A stretch of 64,000 nucleotides of DNA from Alitta virens (Eukaryota; Annelida; Polychaeta; Phyllodocida; Nereididae). Location of the stretch: NCBI GenBank assembly GCA_932294295.1, contig OW028583.1, positions 771,501-835,500 of the forward strand. The letters run 5' to 3'. Under the pieces are notes generated by a model. It did not search any database. It saw only the letters and a program-made list of their open reading frames with translations, and had not been told where the DNA came from. The first letter of the stretch is position 1; every line of letters begins with the position of its first letter. Below, piece after piece: positions 1 to 10,949 of this stretch. Made by a program: the position numbers and the translations under genes.

Positions 1-386
1 TACCAGAATATCCAAACATGATGAAATATTCAGAGACAAAGTACACCTCCCTGGAGAACACATACAAGACAATTTGAGGCCAAACAAGCCTTAAGATTGA
101 GGCAAGACTTGGAAGTCTAGATTAATGAAGCTGCCTTAATTGCTCAAATTCAGCAGATCCACCAACCAGCTGATCATCTCATGAATATTCCACTGCCAGA
201 CAAGTCGATCATTAGTTGTTTCTGCACCAGGCCAAACTACTTGATCATCTCAACAAGACTAAGTTCGTTTAAAAGTTTCAAATGAAGCGATTCACCCGAA
301 AGTATGACGTACGTCCACACAGAACTTTATACAAAATCAATGTCTGACATTTGAATTAATCATAATATGTCAGAAATAATATTTTC
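1..386. other. No gene recognised (left edge)
   Basis: AT-rich sequence with short stop-interrupted frames. I see no splice-site-bounded reading frame, RNA gene or clear repeat in it. Confidence 0.4.
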
Positions 387-474
387 CCATCCATCCATCC
401 ATCCATCCATCCATCTATCTATCTATCTATCAATCTATCTATCCATCTATCTATCCATCTATCTATCTATATAT

Positions 475-511
<37 letters not shown>
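387..511. repeat. (CCAT)n/(CTAT)n tetranucleotide array
   Basis: About 125 bp begin as CCAT units and change to CTAT units. The 61-residue open frame across it is only the repeat read as Ile-Tyr-Leu-Ser, not a gene. The CTAT portion matches the 3' tail of the B1 SINEs in this window, so it may be a decapitated SINE tail. Confidence 0.95.
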
Positions 512-912
512 GAGATTTTAATAACGAACTTAATAACGAAAACAACATTTGAAACTGTTTTATTATTATATTACAAAATAAACTTTTGATGACACTGAAA
601 CTAGTAACTAACTACTGTTAACTATAGTGTTGTTGACATGTTTTTGAATGACCTTGACATCTCAATGACATTCCAAGCACATCATTCAGTTGATTTTGCA
701 AAGATATTCACTGATGAGAAAGCCTCTGTGGCGGAATTAGTTTGTTCTCAGTACATCTTTCTGCTTGATTAGTTCTGACTGCCTTCATAAGCATCATGAG
801 CTGAGCTTACTCACATAACAAGCTTCATTATCATTAGGCAGAGATAGGAGAATATGGCTCACTCAGCCGTGAGCAAGTATTGACTACTCCGAAGTCTCAT
901 GTTAGCAAGACA
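512..912. other. No gene recognised
   Basis: AT-rich unique-looking sequence between the tetranucleotide array and the first SINE. I see nothing coding in it. Confidence 0.4.
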
Positions 913-1101
913 GGGTGGGGGCTTTGCTTAGTGGTAGTGCACTGGGCTTCCAACCGCTGGGTCCCGTGTTCAATTCCTGGTCGAGCCTAAGTTTGATGGC
1001 TGTTTCATCCGTCATCTCATTGCCATGGTCCCTGCCTGTCCTAATTAGCCCTGTAGGTGCAGAAATACAGGACTAGACGTAAAGCCCTAATCCACCCACC
1101 A
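913..1101 (+). mobile_element. Family A tRNA-derived SINE
   Basis: The head reads like a tRNA: an A-box-like stretch 'gcttagtggtagtgc' and a B-box-like 'gttcaattcc' about 40 bases further on, next to 'gggcttccaacc'. The body runs through 'tttcatccgtcatctcatt' and ends in 'aaagccctaatccaccca'. The same body occurs near 5100, 5801, 6216, 25006, 26067 and 63758, so it is a dispersed family. Transcription by RNA polymerase III is inferred from the boxes. Confidence 0.85.
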
Positions 1102-3890
1102 ATCATGTTCATGAGAAAGTGTTGATGGTGTGTCTACACAATTCTAGCTCACAGGAGGTCAATCAAATCAAAATATTGTTTACGCTTCATTGGAATAATA
1201 TTCATAATATAAATTCTATCTGCATTCTATAAATTATATTTTAAGGATACCCATGCAAACAGACTCAGAACTACTGAGACCTACCTATCCAGACCAAAGA
1301 ACAGCTACATGAAGCTACATAAAGCTAAATGAAATTTGAAGTTTGGTAGTTTATTTGACCTAATTATACACATATACAGAGAAATAGAGGCAAACATTCA
1401 TGCACACAACATTCTAAAGTACAATTATTTAAAATATAAAGCAAAAAATGGGTGATGAGGAGACATCCCTAAACTAGGTGACATAGTGCTTATAGGAATG
1501 CCACCTTGATAAAGGAAACAAATAAACAGATTAAGAAATAAGTAAATAAATATTTAAATTATAAAACAAAAATAAAGGAAAATCAATTACAAATACTGAT
1601 ACAAATCAATGATAACCGACTACCAAATGAGAAATGAGTCAAGCCATAACTAATTGGATACACCTAATAGTCATCTTACATTAACACAGTGTTTTATATA
1701 TTTGGCCATAAATTAATTGTTCCAGTGTCTGTTTAATTTGTAATTGTTATATATGCACACAATTTGACTAATTTGTGGTGATTCATCTCCTTTTGTCATT
1801 GCATTGCCATAAACACCTCCCCCCCCCCCCCTCCTTCATAGTAAATTATAAGACCATGGTTTCCAACTTACAACACAGGGAGCTAGCTTCCCAGTTAGCG
1901 ACAACTGATTTTCCTTGGGGAGCTCCCTCCACAGTATTTTAATATGTGAAATCCTATATAGATATTACTTTTATTTTTTTTATAATTGTTTTCTGTGGAA
2001 ATAAAACTATTTTGAATCTTGAATATCTAATAAAACATATACCCATCCAAGTACCAGTCATAACGAGGTCTCAGAGTTTGTCATTTCAGATCAATTAATC
2101 ATAACAGAGTATACATAAGACCTAGTTCAAAAATAATGATAAAATTGCAGTTATTAAGAAAGTTGTGAGTGTTTATGAAGCTTTCACTGCAAAATCTAAC
2201 GCTTGAGACATGTCACACTTATAACTTTAATAATTTGGCTTCATTATTTTTAGGCCATAAGCTATTTAGCTATTAAATCTATTATATTCTTCTATTCTAA
2301 AAATCTCAGTATGTTTGTTCGGCAGATGGCAGTACCTGCAAGGTGTGCACAACTACTGCGCCACCTAGCGGACTTTAGAGGGACTTGATATATATGCAGA
2401 ACAACAGGTGTAATAATCTGGATATATTAAAATAAATTCAGTGATTCTAAGACATACAAGTTGAATGTAGGTTAAAATGTATTCTAGGAATTAAAAATTT
2501 TAGGTTATAAAAAGGTAATTAAATAAACAAGGGTTGCCAACTCCACAGGAGTGCGAATAATTCTGTTCATAAATCGTTATGACCCAGGAGATAATATTTG
2601 TCGATGTTTTGTCAAGGCAGTTATCAGGAATTATCAGATAAAGATCACTCCGTGTGGACTCTGTTATGCAGATATTTGGTCTTTTTGAGAAATTGTGCAG
2701 TCAAAGCAGGAGTTACATTACTATGGTGCTTTTGGGAATGCCTATAATATAAGCCAATTTCAGGTAAGTTTCTGGTAATAATGTAGATCAAATATTCTAA
2801 AATTGTTTAAAAAATTTAGGTTGATTACACCAGAAAAAACAAGTCTGTTTTTCTATTTCGTGTAGATTATACCAATATCTTGACTATAGGTACAATCAGG
2901 GTTGGTAAAAATCATGATTTATACAATTCTAAAAGTGAACAGAACTGATTTATTTAACTGAATAAACTTGTTCAATTTCTTTTTTTTTAATCGAGAAAAT
3001 TTTGTTTTTTTTGTTTTGCCTTTTTGTCTTGATTGAAGTCATGATTGTTAACCTTTCTGAATATTGTTATATTACATTACAATTAATTACATATACATTA
3101 ACTATTTCTTATACATGTACTCTAAGACAACTAAATGTATGTTAAACAATGAACTACGGCAAAATAATATCATATATCTATATTCATTAATTCTTTTCAC
3201 AATTCGCTCACTAAAATATAATTATTGTAAATAATATTAATTACCTTGTGGATGTAGAACAGTTTTAAACTTGGCCATTTGAATGGAAAACCATCAGCTA
3301 TAAATCTCATGTGTTTCTGCCTCAAAGGAATTTATTCATAATGAGAAACTGCAGAAAGAAAAACTGTGAAAAACACATATATAGCAGTTTGACCAAGCTG
3401 TTAACAATAAATCAATTGTTACTGCACATAGATGGGGTACTGTGTTTTATGCATGTAAAAAAATCAAATAAATATTGAATGTCTCTTAAGGGTCAGCGTG
3501 ATTATATAATAATGTTGTAGTGTTTATATAAACAGATTTAAATCCTAGATTTATAAATTCCTAACTATAGCTTAGATGATAAATTATGAAATATGCAATT
3601 GCTAAGCCATCAGCTTTTTATAGGGTTTTAATTCAAATTTAATATTTAATATGCATAAAGCTTTTGCGCCAGTTTTGAATTCATAATTTCGTGTTCTTCT
3701 TGCAGAGTTTAACAATACTCAAATTCATATTTTGAATATAAAATATATATAACGGACGAATGTATGATTAATAATTATACATATATATATATTTGACTTT
3801 ATTGACAATTAGATATCAGACAAGATATATATATGTCACAGAGGATATGTTATCTCTATCATCCTATATCATACATATATATAATATATA
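1102..3890. other. No gene recognised; A/T-rich with one C-run
   Basis: About 2.8 kb of AT-rich sequence. It holds a 13-base C-run (1819-1831) and short AT-rich simple stretches (about 3780-3900). No convincing exon, RNA gene or transposon ORF was seen. Confidence 0.4.
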
Positions 3891-3917
3891 ATAGAATAGA
3901 ATAGAATAGAATAGAAT
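3891..3917. repeat. (AATAG)n microsatellite
   Basis: About five AATAG units. The same pentamer forms a much larger array at 22893-23205. Confidence 0.85.
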
Positions 3918-4110
3918 TGAAACAATCAGAAAAACAGATTTTTGATACCGTTGACCTCAGTTATCACAAGTTATCAACGGAATGAAATACTCTTTTGTTA
4001 GGTTTTATCAGTTTTGTTTGTTACCTATATTGTATCTCGATTTAGCAAATGCTAATATATAATATTGACATTGCGGAAACAGAAACAGCATTGTTTTGTA
4101 TTGCGCCAAT

Positions 4111-4401
4111 GCAGCTAGGTGGTTATAGTGGTAAGACGCTCGCCTGCTCCTCTGAAGGACCCGGGTTCAATACCGGGCTCGGGCAACCTTCATGAGCTAC
4201 ATCCCAGCAGCTGTTACATGAGACGATGAATAGGTGGTCCCTTGTACTCGGTGTCTATGCTGAGGCAAGTAAAGACCCCACCCATGGGGTAAATATGTAA
4301 CATGGGTGGACTCCTCTCTCTCCCCTCATCAATCAACCCTCCATATTGGTAAGAACTGGCCTTAGAAGGCTGCACTCTCCATATCTATCTATCTATCTAT
4401 C
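4111..4401 (+). mobile_element. Family B1 SINE, full-length, (ATCT)n tail
   Basis: The tRNA-like head has an A-box region 'tggttatagtggtaagacg' and the B-box 'gggttcaataccggg'. The body contains 'catgagctacatcccagc', 'tgtctatgctgaggcaagta' and 'atcaatcaaccct', and the element ends directly in ATCT units. This is the clearest full-length copy and defines the family. Others lie at 30761-31196 (minus), 43953-44180, 46444-46665 (minus) and 61229-61622 (minus). Confidence 0.85.
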
Positions 4402-4409
4402 AGATTAAA

Positions 4410-4655
4410 GGACCAGCTGGGGCAGACGTAATGATGAGATGATATGGCTTGGACTCCACACCATGTTACACATGTACTCCATGGGTGGGTCTTTTACTTG
4501 TCTCAGCATAGACACCGAATACAAGGCACCCCCCAATTCAACATCTCATGCGACAGACATCAGCTGAGATGTAGCTCATGAAGAGTGCCCCTGTCAGAAT
4601 TCGAACCTGGGACCTGCAAATTGGCTGGGAATGCATTAACCATTAGACCAACAAC
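4410..4655 (-). mobile_element. Family B2 SINE
   Basis: On the minus strand a tRNA-like head ('ggtctaatggttaatgc', B-box 'ggttcgaattc') is followed by the family B body ('catgagctacatctcagc', 'tgtctatgctgagacaagta'). The 3' end is different from B1: 'ctcatcattacgtctgccc' and then 'agctggtc'. This end defines B2. It lies head-on to the B1 copy just upstream. Confidence 0.8.
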
Positions 4656-5099
4656 CTATATATTTGTAACAAAACCTCAATTGCAAATCACTGAATTCTA
4701 TCACTGAATTCTTCGATAACTATATGCCTGTCTTTCTGGGTCAGTGATCCGGTAGATGTTTTATCTAACTTATGTGACTTCTTATTTTCAGAATTCATGG
4801 TTGTGTAAGGAACTAATCTAAAGATGTTGAGGAGAAATTTAAACTTGGTTAGGTAAGTTTGAATCCATTTACATTAATACCTTGCTACTGGGAATACCTA
4901 CCTTCACAAGTCATGGTGGCGCTTTCTGGCACTTGAACGGTTGCTGGTGGGAAAATGGGGACTTCAAACATTCAGTGGTCCTAATTGTGAAGCAGCCGTG
5001 AAATGGTCCTGAGCATATCTATGCGCAGAAAATAATAAATAAATCTTTGCGCTATCAGTTTATCAGTTTCCATTACATTTTTTAACTTTTCTAGTGAGT

Positions 5100-5265
5100 G
5101 GTGGGTGGATTAGGGCTTTACGACCTGTATTTCTGCACATAATGGGCTAATTAGGGCAGGCAGGGACTAGAAAAAACAGCCATCCAACTTAGGCGCAACC
5201 GGGAATAGAACACGTGACCCAGTGGTTGGAAACCCATTACACTGCCACTGAGCTAAGCCCCCACC
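5100..5265 (-). mobile_element. Family A SINE
   Basis: Reverse-oriented copy starting 'ggtgggtggattagggc' and ending at the tRNA-like head 'ccactgagctaagccccc' (plus-strand reading). Some decay is visible in the B-box. Confidence 0.8.
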
Positions 5266-5714
5266 TGGTTTAATTGTCTAAAGTAAGAGATTTTGGGTCA
5301 TACCAAATCAGCTTACAAAATGCCAACAAACAACATAGTATACTCCGCTTTAAATAATAAAACTTTTTACAAGATGAGTTGGGGGGTGGGGGGTACTGAT
5401 CACCCCCCCCCCTTCCTCTTTTTGCTTTTTCCTGTTCTGACTGCGATAAATAACCACACAAATTAGTTAGTCACGTTACACTCGCTATCTAACATTTTTG
5501 ATGTTCATGGCTGGCTCGTAATCACTGCTGCCATTAAATGATTAATTAATTAGGTCAGACATAGTTTAACTGAAAAATATCAATCGGACTTAATTCCTGG
5601 TCTATGTTGTTTATCACAAATGAGGAGCATTTGGTGAAGAGCGCTTTGAAGAATTAGAGGAATCATAGAGAATCGTCACTTACAACGGCACAGGATTTTA
5701 TAACACGGTGTGAC

Positions 5715-5755
5715 ATGGCTCACCAAAACATTATGTTACGTGAAAGATTTGCAGA
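5715..5755 (+). CDS. TRPA-like channel, coding exon 1
   Basis: ATG at 5715 opens 13 codons (MAHQNIMLRERFA) plus two bases, ending at GA|GTAAGT. The split codon with the next exon is Glu. The start is chosen because the phase fits exon 2 exactly. A start at the ATG at 6543 inside exon 2 remains possible. Confidence 0.65.
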
Positions 5756-8700
5756 GTAAGTTAATCATAAACGGAAACTAATCATTTCTGATACAGTACC
5801 GGTGGTGGTGGGTGTATTAGGGGTTTCACATTCTATATTTCTGAACCTGATGGGCTAATTAGGACAGGCGGGGACTATGGTAATGAGATGATGGATGAAA
5901 CAGCCATCAATCTTTGGCTCGACTGGGTATTGAACCCAGGACCCAGTGATTGGAAGCCCAGTGTGCTACCACTGAGCTAATCCCCCACCCTTCATGAGTG
6001 ATACAGTACGTGTGACCCACCTATAATAAACTATTATAGTCTGTCAAAAGACTTAGTTATTATCGGATTTAAAATTTGCTATGCACAGTGTATGCTGAAA
6101 TAACCATCGTAAGTTGATACAGTCCTAGGGGCCAACATTGGAGCAATGTGGCGTAACATCAGGGTTGGCCTAAACAACATCATCAAGATGCCTTTTAACT
6201 ATCAAAGGGTAGGATGGTGGGCCTAGATCAGTGGTAGCGCACTTGGCTTCCAACCACTGGGACCCTGGTTCAATTCCCGGTTGTGCCTAAGTTGGATGGC
6301 TGATTCATCCTTCATCTCATTGCCATGATCCCTGCCTGTCCTAATTAGCCCATCAGGGGCAGAAATACAGGACCGAAAGCCTAATCCACCTACCCACCAC
6401 CCATTAAAGATTACCTGAAGAGGAAATATAAGCAGAAAGTATTGTTTTATATTCAGTGACACTTTATTGTTCATACTCTGTTTTTCAATGCAGACGAGCC
6501 ATATCGTCCAACAGCAGTGCAAGTCGCGTCAATTCAAAGGACATGGGACAGTTATACCGGATGAGTGCAATTGCTGAGGATGATTATGCTAAAATGTAAA
6601 TTTCCGTTACTTTTCAATTGAATGCACAGTACAGTGGAAAAAAACATTGCCATAAAGATGATCATTTGAAGCGCTGAATTGCAATATCTGAAATTTTACT
6701 TTGCTTGCATTACAGTACTCAAAACACAGACTCAGCTTTCAAGGATGCCTGCATAATAGGAGACATCGAAGAGGTCAAGGAGATTCTGGAAAAGAGCACT
6801 GGAGAAGATTTGGTCAACCTGCTTCGGCCGCTTCGGGGACAGAAACCGCCTCTGGTGCAAGCATGCGAAGAAGGACATTTAGAGATCATTGAAACTATTC
6901 TAAAGAAAGCTCTACAAGAGTCGAGACTGATGCTGGTGGCTTTCGACTACGATGGACAGACAGCTTTTGCAAGCGCATGCAAATCTGGAAATTCGGAAGT
7001 AGTCAAACTATTTCTCAGTTTCGCAAGAAACAGCACAGGTTTCATGGAACAACTTTTAGAACCATCAGGTGGCAGCACTGGCAATACACCACTGCACTGT
7101 GCTGCCCTCTCAGAGAACAGTGACATAATAGTTGAAATCCTGCGCCATCTGCATGATAACCATATAACTAGCAAACTGCTGGTCACCAACAAAAAGAATG
7201 AAACTGTACTGCACTTAATTTGTAGTAGCGGAAATGCAGAAGCCATGGAACATTTATTTGGGAGATTAGATGTTTCCCTTATGGTTGATAAGATAGTGAC
7301 GTTAAAAGATTATACTGGTAACACTTCATTTCACAGAGCTTGCACGGCTGGAGTTGACAATCCAGCATTGGTCACAAAGCTACTGGGAGTGATTCCATAT
7401 GATACACTGGAACGACTGCTCTTTGAACAAAACAGTCAAACCGGTCAAACGGCATTCCACTCCGCCATCGATGCTGGTAACTCTAACATTGCTAGCAAAT
7501 TGCTGGCTTATCTTCCCAATGTAGGTTTGTTGAATGTTGCCTGCAAGGTCCAGGACTATGACAAAAACAACATCTTCCACTTAGCCTGCTTGAGAGGAGA
7601 TGAAAGTAATTACACCATCTCTTCCAAAATTCAACAAAAGCTATTGGTCAAGTATCTAGTGGCAAAGAACAACAAAGACCAGACAGTTCTTCATTGTGCA
7701 TGTATCGGAGGTTTAGCATACGCTGCGGAGGACTTCGTGGAAAAGGTCGGTCAGAATATTCCACCTTACCAGCATTTGTTGGAAGTGGATTTGGAAGGAA
7801 ATTACCCGCTTCATTACGCAAGCATGAGGTGTTCACCGGTACTATGCGAGTTTATTTTGAGTCACCTGGGTGGTGAAAAGCAGAGCAGAATTCTTGTTAC
7901 CCAAAACAACGAAGGGTTCAACCCATTGCAGTGTGCAGTTAAAGCAACCAAAGAAGATGGTAGTAAAGTTCCTGATGCAGTAAGAACCAAAGCTGTTGCA
8001 GCCATATTGAAGTATATCCCTGATACACTGCTGGAAGCTATGCTACAACCAGGCACTATCCCAAACCAGAATGTATTCTTCTGTGCAGCGAGTGAAGGTG
8101 ATACACAGATCGTTAAAGAAATCCTAGACAGAGTAAAATACTTACCAGATCTTCGTAATAAGGTCCTCCACTCGCACAACAACATCCGAAACACCCCGTT
8201 GATCAAAGCTTGCATAAAAGGTCATACAGGAGTTGTCAAAACAATGTTGAATGACCTGGATAGCAAAACACTGCATGGGCTCCTACTGGCATCTAATAAT
8301 GTGAGAAGGAATGTCGTTCATCACGCATCAGCTCTAGGGAACACCGAGATCCTAGCAATCATCATGGATGCTGCACAGAACTGTTCGAATATAAAAGGAT
8401 CCAGGGATGTGTTAAATCAGTCAAGATGCAAGACAACAGTAGACTATCTTGTCTTATCAAAAGATGGGCATTTGAACACTCCGTTTCATTATGCTTGCAT
8501 GAAGGGACGACTTGGTATTCTGACGACCCTTCTGAAGTCTATCGACGGCAATGCTGAAGTACTACACCAAATGGGCTTGTCTGTAGATAAGCAAGGTAAC
8601 ACTCCACTACACATAGCATGTAGCTATGCTAGTGTTCAAACTACCCAGATCCTACTGGAGGCTTTGGCCCAACTGGACACTGCCAAGTTAGAAGAAGTCA

Positions 8701-10616
8701 TCACCGCATCAGACACAAAGAAGATGACAGCGCTGCACCATGCATCTTTGAAAGGCCACGATGAGCTTGTGTTGGTAATCCTTGAGCAGCTCAATGCAGA
8801 CACCTTGAAGAGTCTGCTACAGAAGCAGAACGAAAATGGAGAAACTGCTCTTCATCTCTGTTGCTTATCTGGTCACCTGAATGTCTTTAGAACCATCACA
8901 GATGTCTTGCAATCCAGCAGTGATTTAGCATACACCGACATCTTTAATCAACAAGATGTCAGTGGAAAGACTTTACTCCATGTTGCTTGTAGCAAAGGCA
9001 ATAGAGAAATCCTGCAAGAGCTTATCAAGGTACGGAAAGTCTACACTTCATTCTCAAGAAAAAACATCCTCTGTCAAACGGACAACTTTGGTAAGTCGTG
9101 CCTTCACGAAAGTTGCGAAGCAGGTGATAGCAATACAGTGCGTATGCTGCTATACGAAGCTTACATCAATAACTGCATGGAGGAGCTGCTGTGCATCAAA
9201 GACAACTTAAACATGTCAGCGTTTCTTGGCGCTTTGGAAATTGGCCAATATGCCATCGTTAAGGAGATACTACATAATGCTTCAACAACAGGCACTTTAG
9301 ACAAGTTGCTGGCATTAGAGTATGGTGCAGAAAAAGGCACATTCCTGCACAGAGCATGCAAGTATCAGTACATCAATACAAAGTGCCTGGATGCCATTGT
9401 TGCAGAAGATCCTCTGATAATGGTAAAAATATGGGACATCAAGGATGTGCAAAAGAAAACATTCATCCATTACCTAACGCAAGCGAAGCGAGATGTTTAT
9501 GAGCTACTGGTCAACCTTTTGGGTGACAAGTTAAAACATGACCCAGAGCAATCAAACATAAATGACGACTCAATCGATTCAAGTTCTAGCTCATCTAATT
9601 CATCAAGCTCAAATGCAGAAAAGAGAGCCAAGCCGACCGACTACATCGTCCTGACTCATGGTATCTTGCAAAAGATAAGCGATGGAAAATGTCTGAAACT
9701 CATGCACCACAAGAAGGTTGAAGACTACATCCTGAGCATGTGGAGATCTCATGGCAGGATTAATTTCTATGGCAACTTTGCTCTGTATTTATCATTAACG
9801 ATTATGCTTGCATTATTCGTAAGCGGGCACACCCACACTGTCAAGGACAATGCCCCTGACGACCCGATTTTGGAGATACTTCCAAGCAGACTCTCAACGA
9901 TATCGAAATGGATTGTCATGTGCCTTGCAGCTGTGACCCTCTTTTGCGAGTTTCTCCAATGCTTTGCACGGAAAGTCGATTACTTCAAATCCCTCGCGAA
10001 TATCGTAGGCTTCTGGGTGTGCATCGGATCGCTGTTCATCACCATCTTTGAAGAGGCTGTGGAGTACAAAGTGTGGCTTCATGAGATGGGCATCACCCTT
10101 GTGCTAATTTCCATCTTCAATGCAGCATGGATGACGACAAAAGTCCCAGCATTTGACAGTCGATTCCGGAGGTCGTTCACCCTGGCTTTTATCATGTTAT
10201 TCAGAGTGACCCGTCGAGTGTGTACTTTCATTCCTGTTGTATTAGTGGTCAGTTTAGCCTTTGCAGTTACATTTTACAACCTCTTCCAACTCAATGACAA
10301 CTTCCAACACGTTGGTTACTCCCTAATGAAAGTCATCGTCATGTCAACCGGGGAGTATGAATACGAAGGAATATTTCTTCCGGAAGACCCTTTGAACGAG
10401 CCTCCATTTTGGGTCATATCTTGTATCCTGTTTATTGTCTTCCTTATCATCATGAATATTTCTGTGATGAATCTCCTCGTGGCCTCCGCTGTTGGCGAAA
10501 TGCGGCTACTGACCGACAAGAGCGAAATGATGGCATTCATAAACCTGATGCAACTTACATACAAGAGTCAACTGGTGAAGAACTTTTTTTCGTCATGGAG
10601 AAAGAAAAAAATATAA
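5715..10616 (+). CDS. TRPA-family cation channel, long ankyrin-repeat domain (3 exons)
   Basis: Predicted 1347-aa member of the TRPA branch of transient receptor potential channels, which are tetrameric plasma-membrane cation channels used in chemical, heat or mechanical sensing. Coding exons 5715-5755, 6494-6595 and 6716-10616 join in phase 2 and the total (4044 nt) divides by three. About 22-23 ankyrin repeats fill residues 50-985, with motifs such as NTPLHIA, GETALH and KMTALHHA. A Ser/Asn-rich linker (about 1000-1014) follows, then six membrane segments: S1 1065-1085, S2 1113-1132, S3 1143-1162, S4 1172-1191, S5 1217-1238, S6 1279-1303. The pore region reads VIVMSTGEYEYEGIF, and S6 has NISVMNLLVASAVGE, which recalls the painless/pyrexia-like invertebrate TRPAs more than TRPA1 itself. 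The C-tail after S6 is only about 44 residues. No coiled coil is obvious. The exact TRPA subgroup and the stimulus are unknown. Confidence 0.92.
5801..5990 (-). mobile_element. Family A SINE with target-site duplication
   Basis: Full-length reverse copy. The flanks carry the same 11 bases, TGATACAGTAC, at 5789-5799 and 5999-6009. The right copy is separated from the element by a few extra bases. This is the expected mark of LINE-assisted insertion. Confidence 0.88.
6216..6401 (+). mobile_element. Family A SINE
   Basis: Forward copy with 'gatcagtggtagcgc' and 'ggttcaattccc' boxes and the usual 'tgccatgatccctgcctgtc' body. It lies 225 bp from the oppositely oriented copy in the same intron. 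Confidence 0.85.
6494..6595 (+). CDS. TRPA-like channel, coding exon 2
   Basis: Acceptor TTTTTCAATGCAG, donor AT|GTAAAT. Encodes the end of codon 14 (Glu), 33 codons (residues 15-47) including KDMGQLYRMSAIAEDDYAK, and two bases of codon 48 (Ile). The join to exon 3 reads DDYAKITQNTDSAFKDACI, running straight into the first ankyrin repeat. Confidence 0.8.
6716..10616 (+). CDS. TRPA-like channel, exon 3 (whole ankyrin and channel region)
   Basis: A single 3.9-kb exon after the acceptor TTGCTTGCATTACAG, ending in TAA. It encodes residues 48-1347. The in-frame TTG at 6705 is not a start, because it lies inside the intron upstream of the acceptor. Such a long uninterrupted exon after two very short ones suggests descent from a retrocopied or intron-stripped ancestor (inference). 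Confidence 0.95.
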
Positions 10617-10867
10617 ACTGTGGTAGATATACAAAATCCACTGATACTATCATGAAGTTTTCAATTTTTTCATCGGATATCCAAGAACACAGAAGTTATG
10701 TCGTCAATTGTAAATGCGTCAGAAATTTTGAATGCAGTGTCTGTAACTCAGACTTATGCTGAAAGAAGTTATTGTATAAGGATATGTATGAGATGAACAG
10801 AATTTAAATTAGTAATTGAATTATTAGAAACAATGACGGACATGTAATTACCTTTTTAAGGAACATA

Positions 10868-10949
10868 AATTATTGATTTCATATTCTCAAGATTCTAGAC
10901 TCTAGAGTTGTAATAACTCGAGAATCTTGAGAATATGAAATCAATAATT
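10868..10949. repeat. Perfect 29-bp inverted repeat just 3' of the TRPA-like gene
   Basis: The left arm 10868-10896 (starts AATTATTGATTTCATATTC) is exactly complementary to the right arm 10921-10949, with a 24-base loop. It starts about 250 bases after the TRPA stop and so probably lies in the 3' UTR. It could be a small MITE, a miRNA-like hairpin or a 3'-end structure. I saw no second copy in the window. Confidence 0.9.

Larger units (their letters stand above)
5756..6493 (+). other. TRPA-like channel intron 1, holding an inverted SINE pair
   Basis: The intron starts GTAAGT and ends in a pyrimidine-rich tract and TTCAATGCAG. It contains two family A SINEs in opposite orientation (5801-5990 minus, 6216-6401 plus), which could pair in the pre-mRNA. 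Confidence 0.6.

Noticed and set aside
4111..4190. tRNA gene (and similar tRNA-like heads at 913, 6216, 22600 and 31150)
   Set aside because: A- and B-boxes are present but the acceptor stems do not close and each continues into a SINE body.
6705..6715. TTG start of the long TRPA frame
   Set aside because: It lies in the intron: a clear acceptor TTACAG ends at 6715 and upstream exons join in phase.
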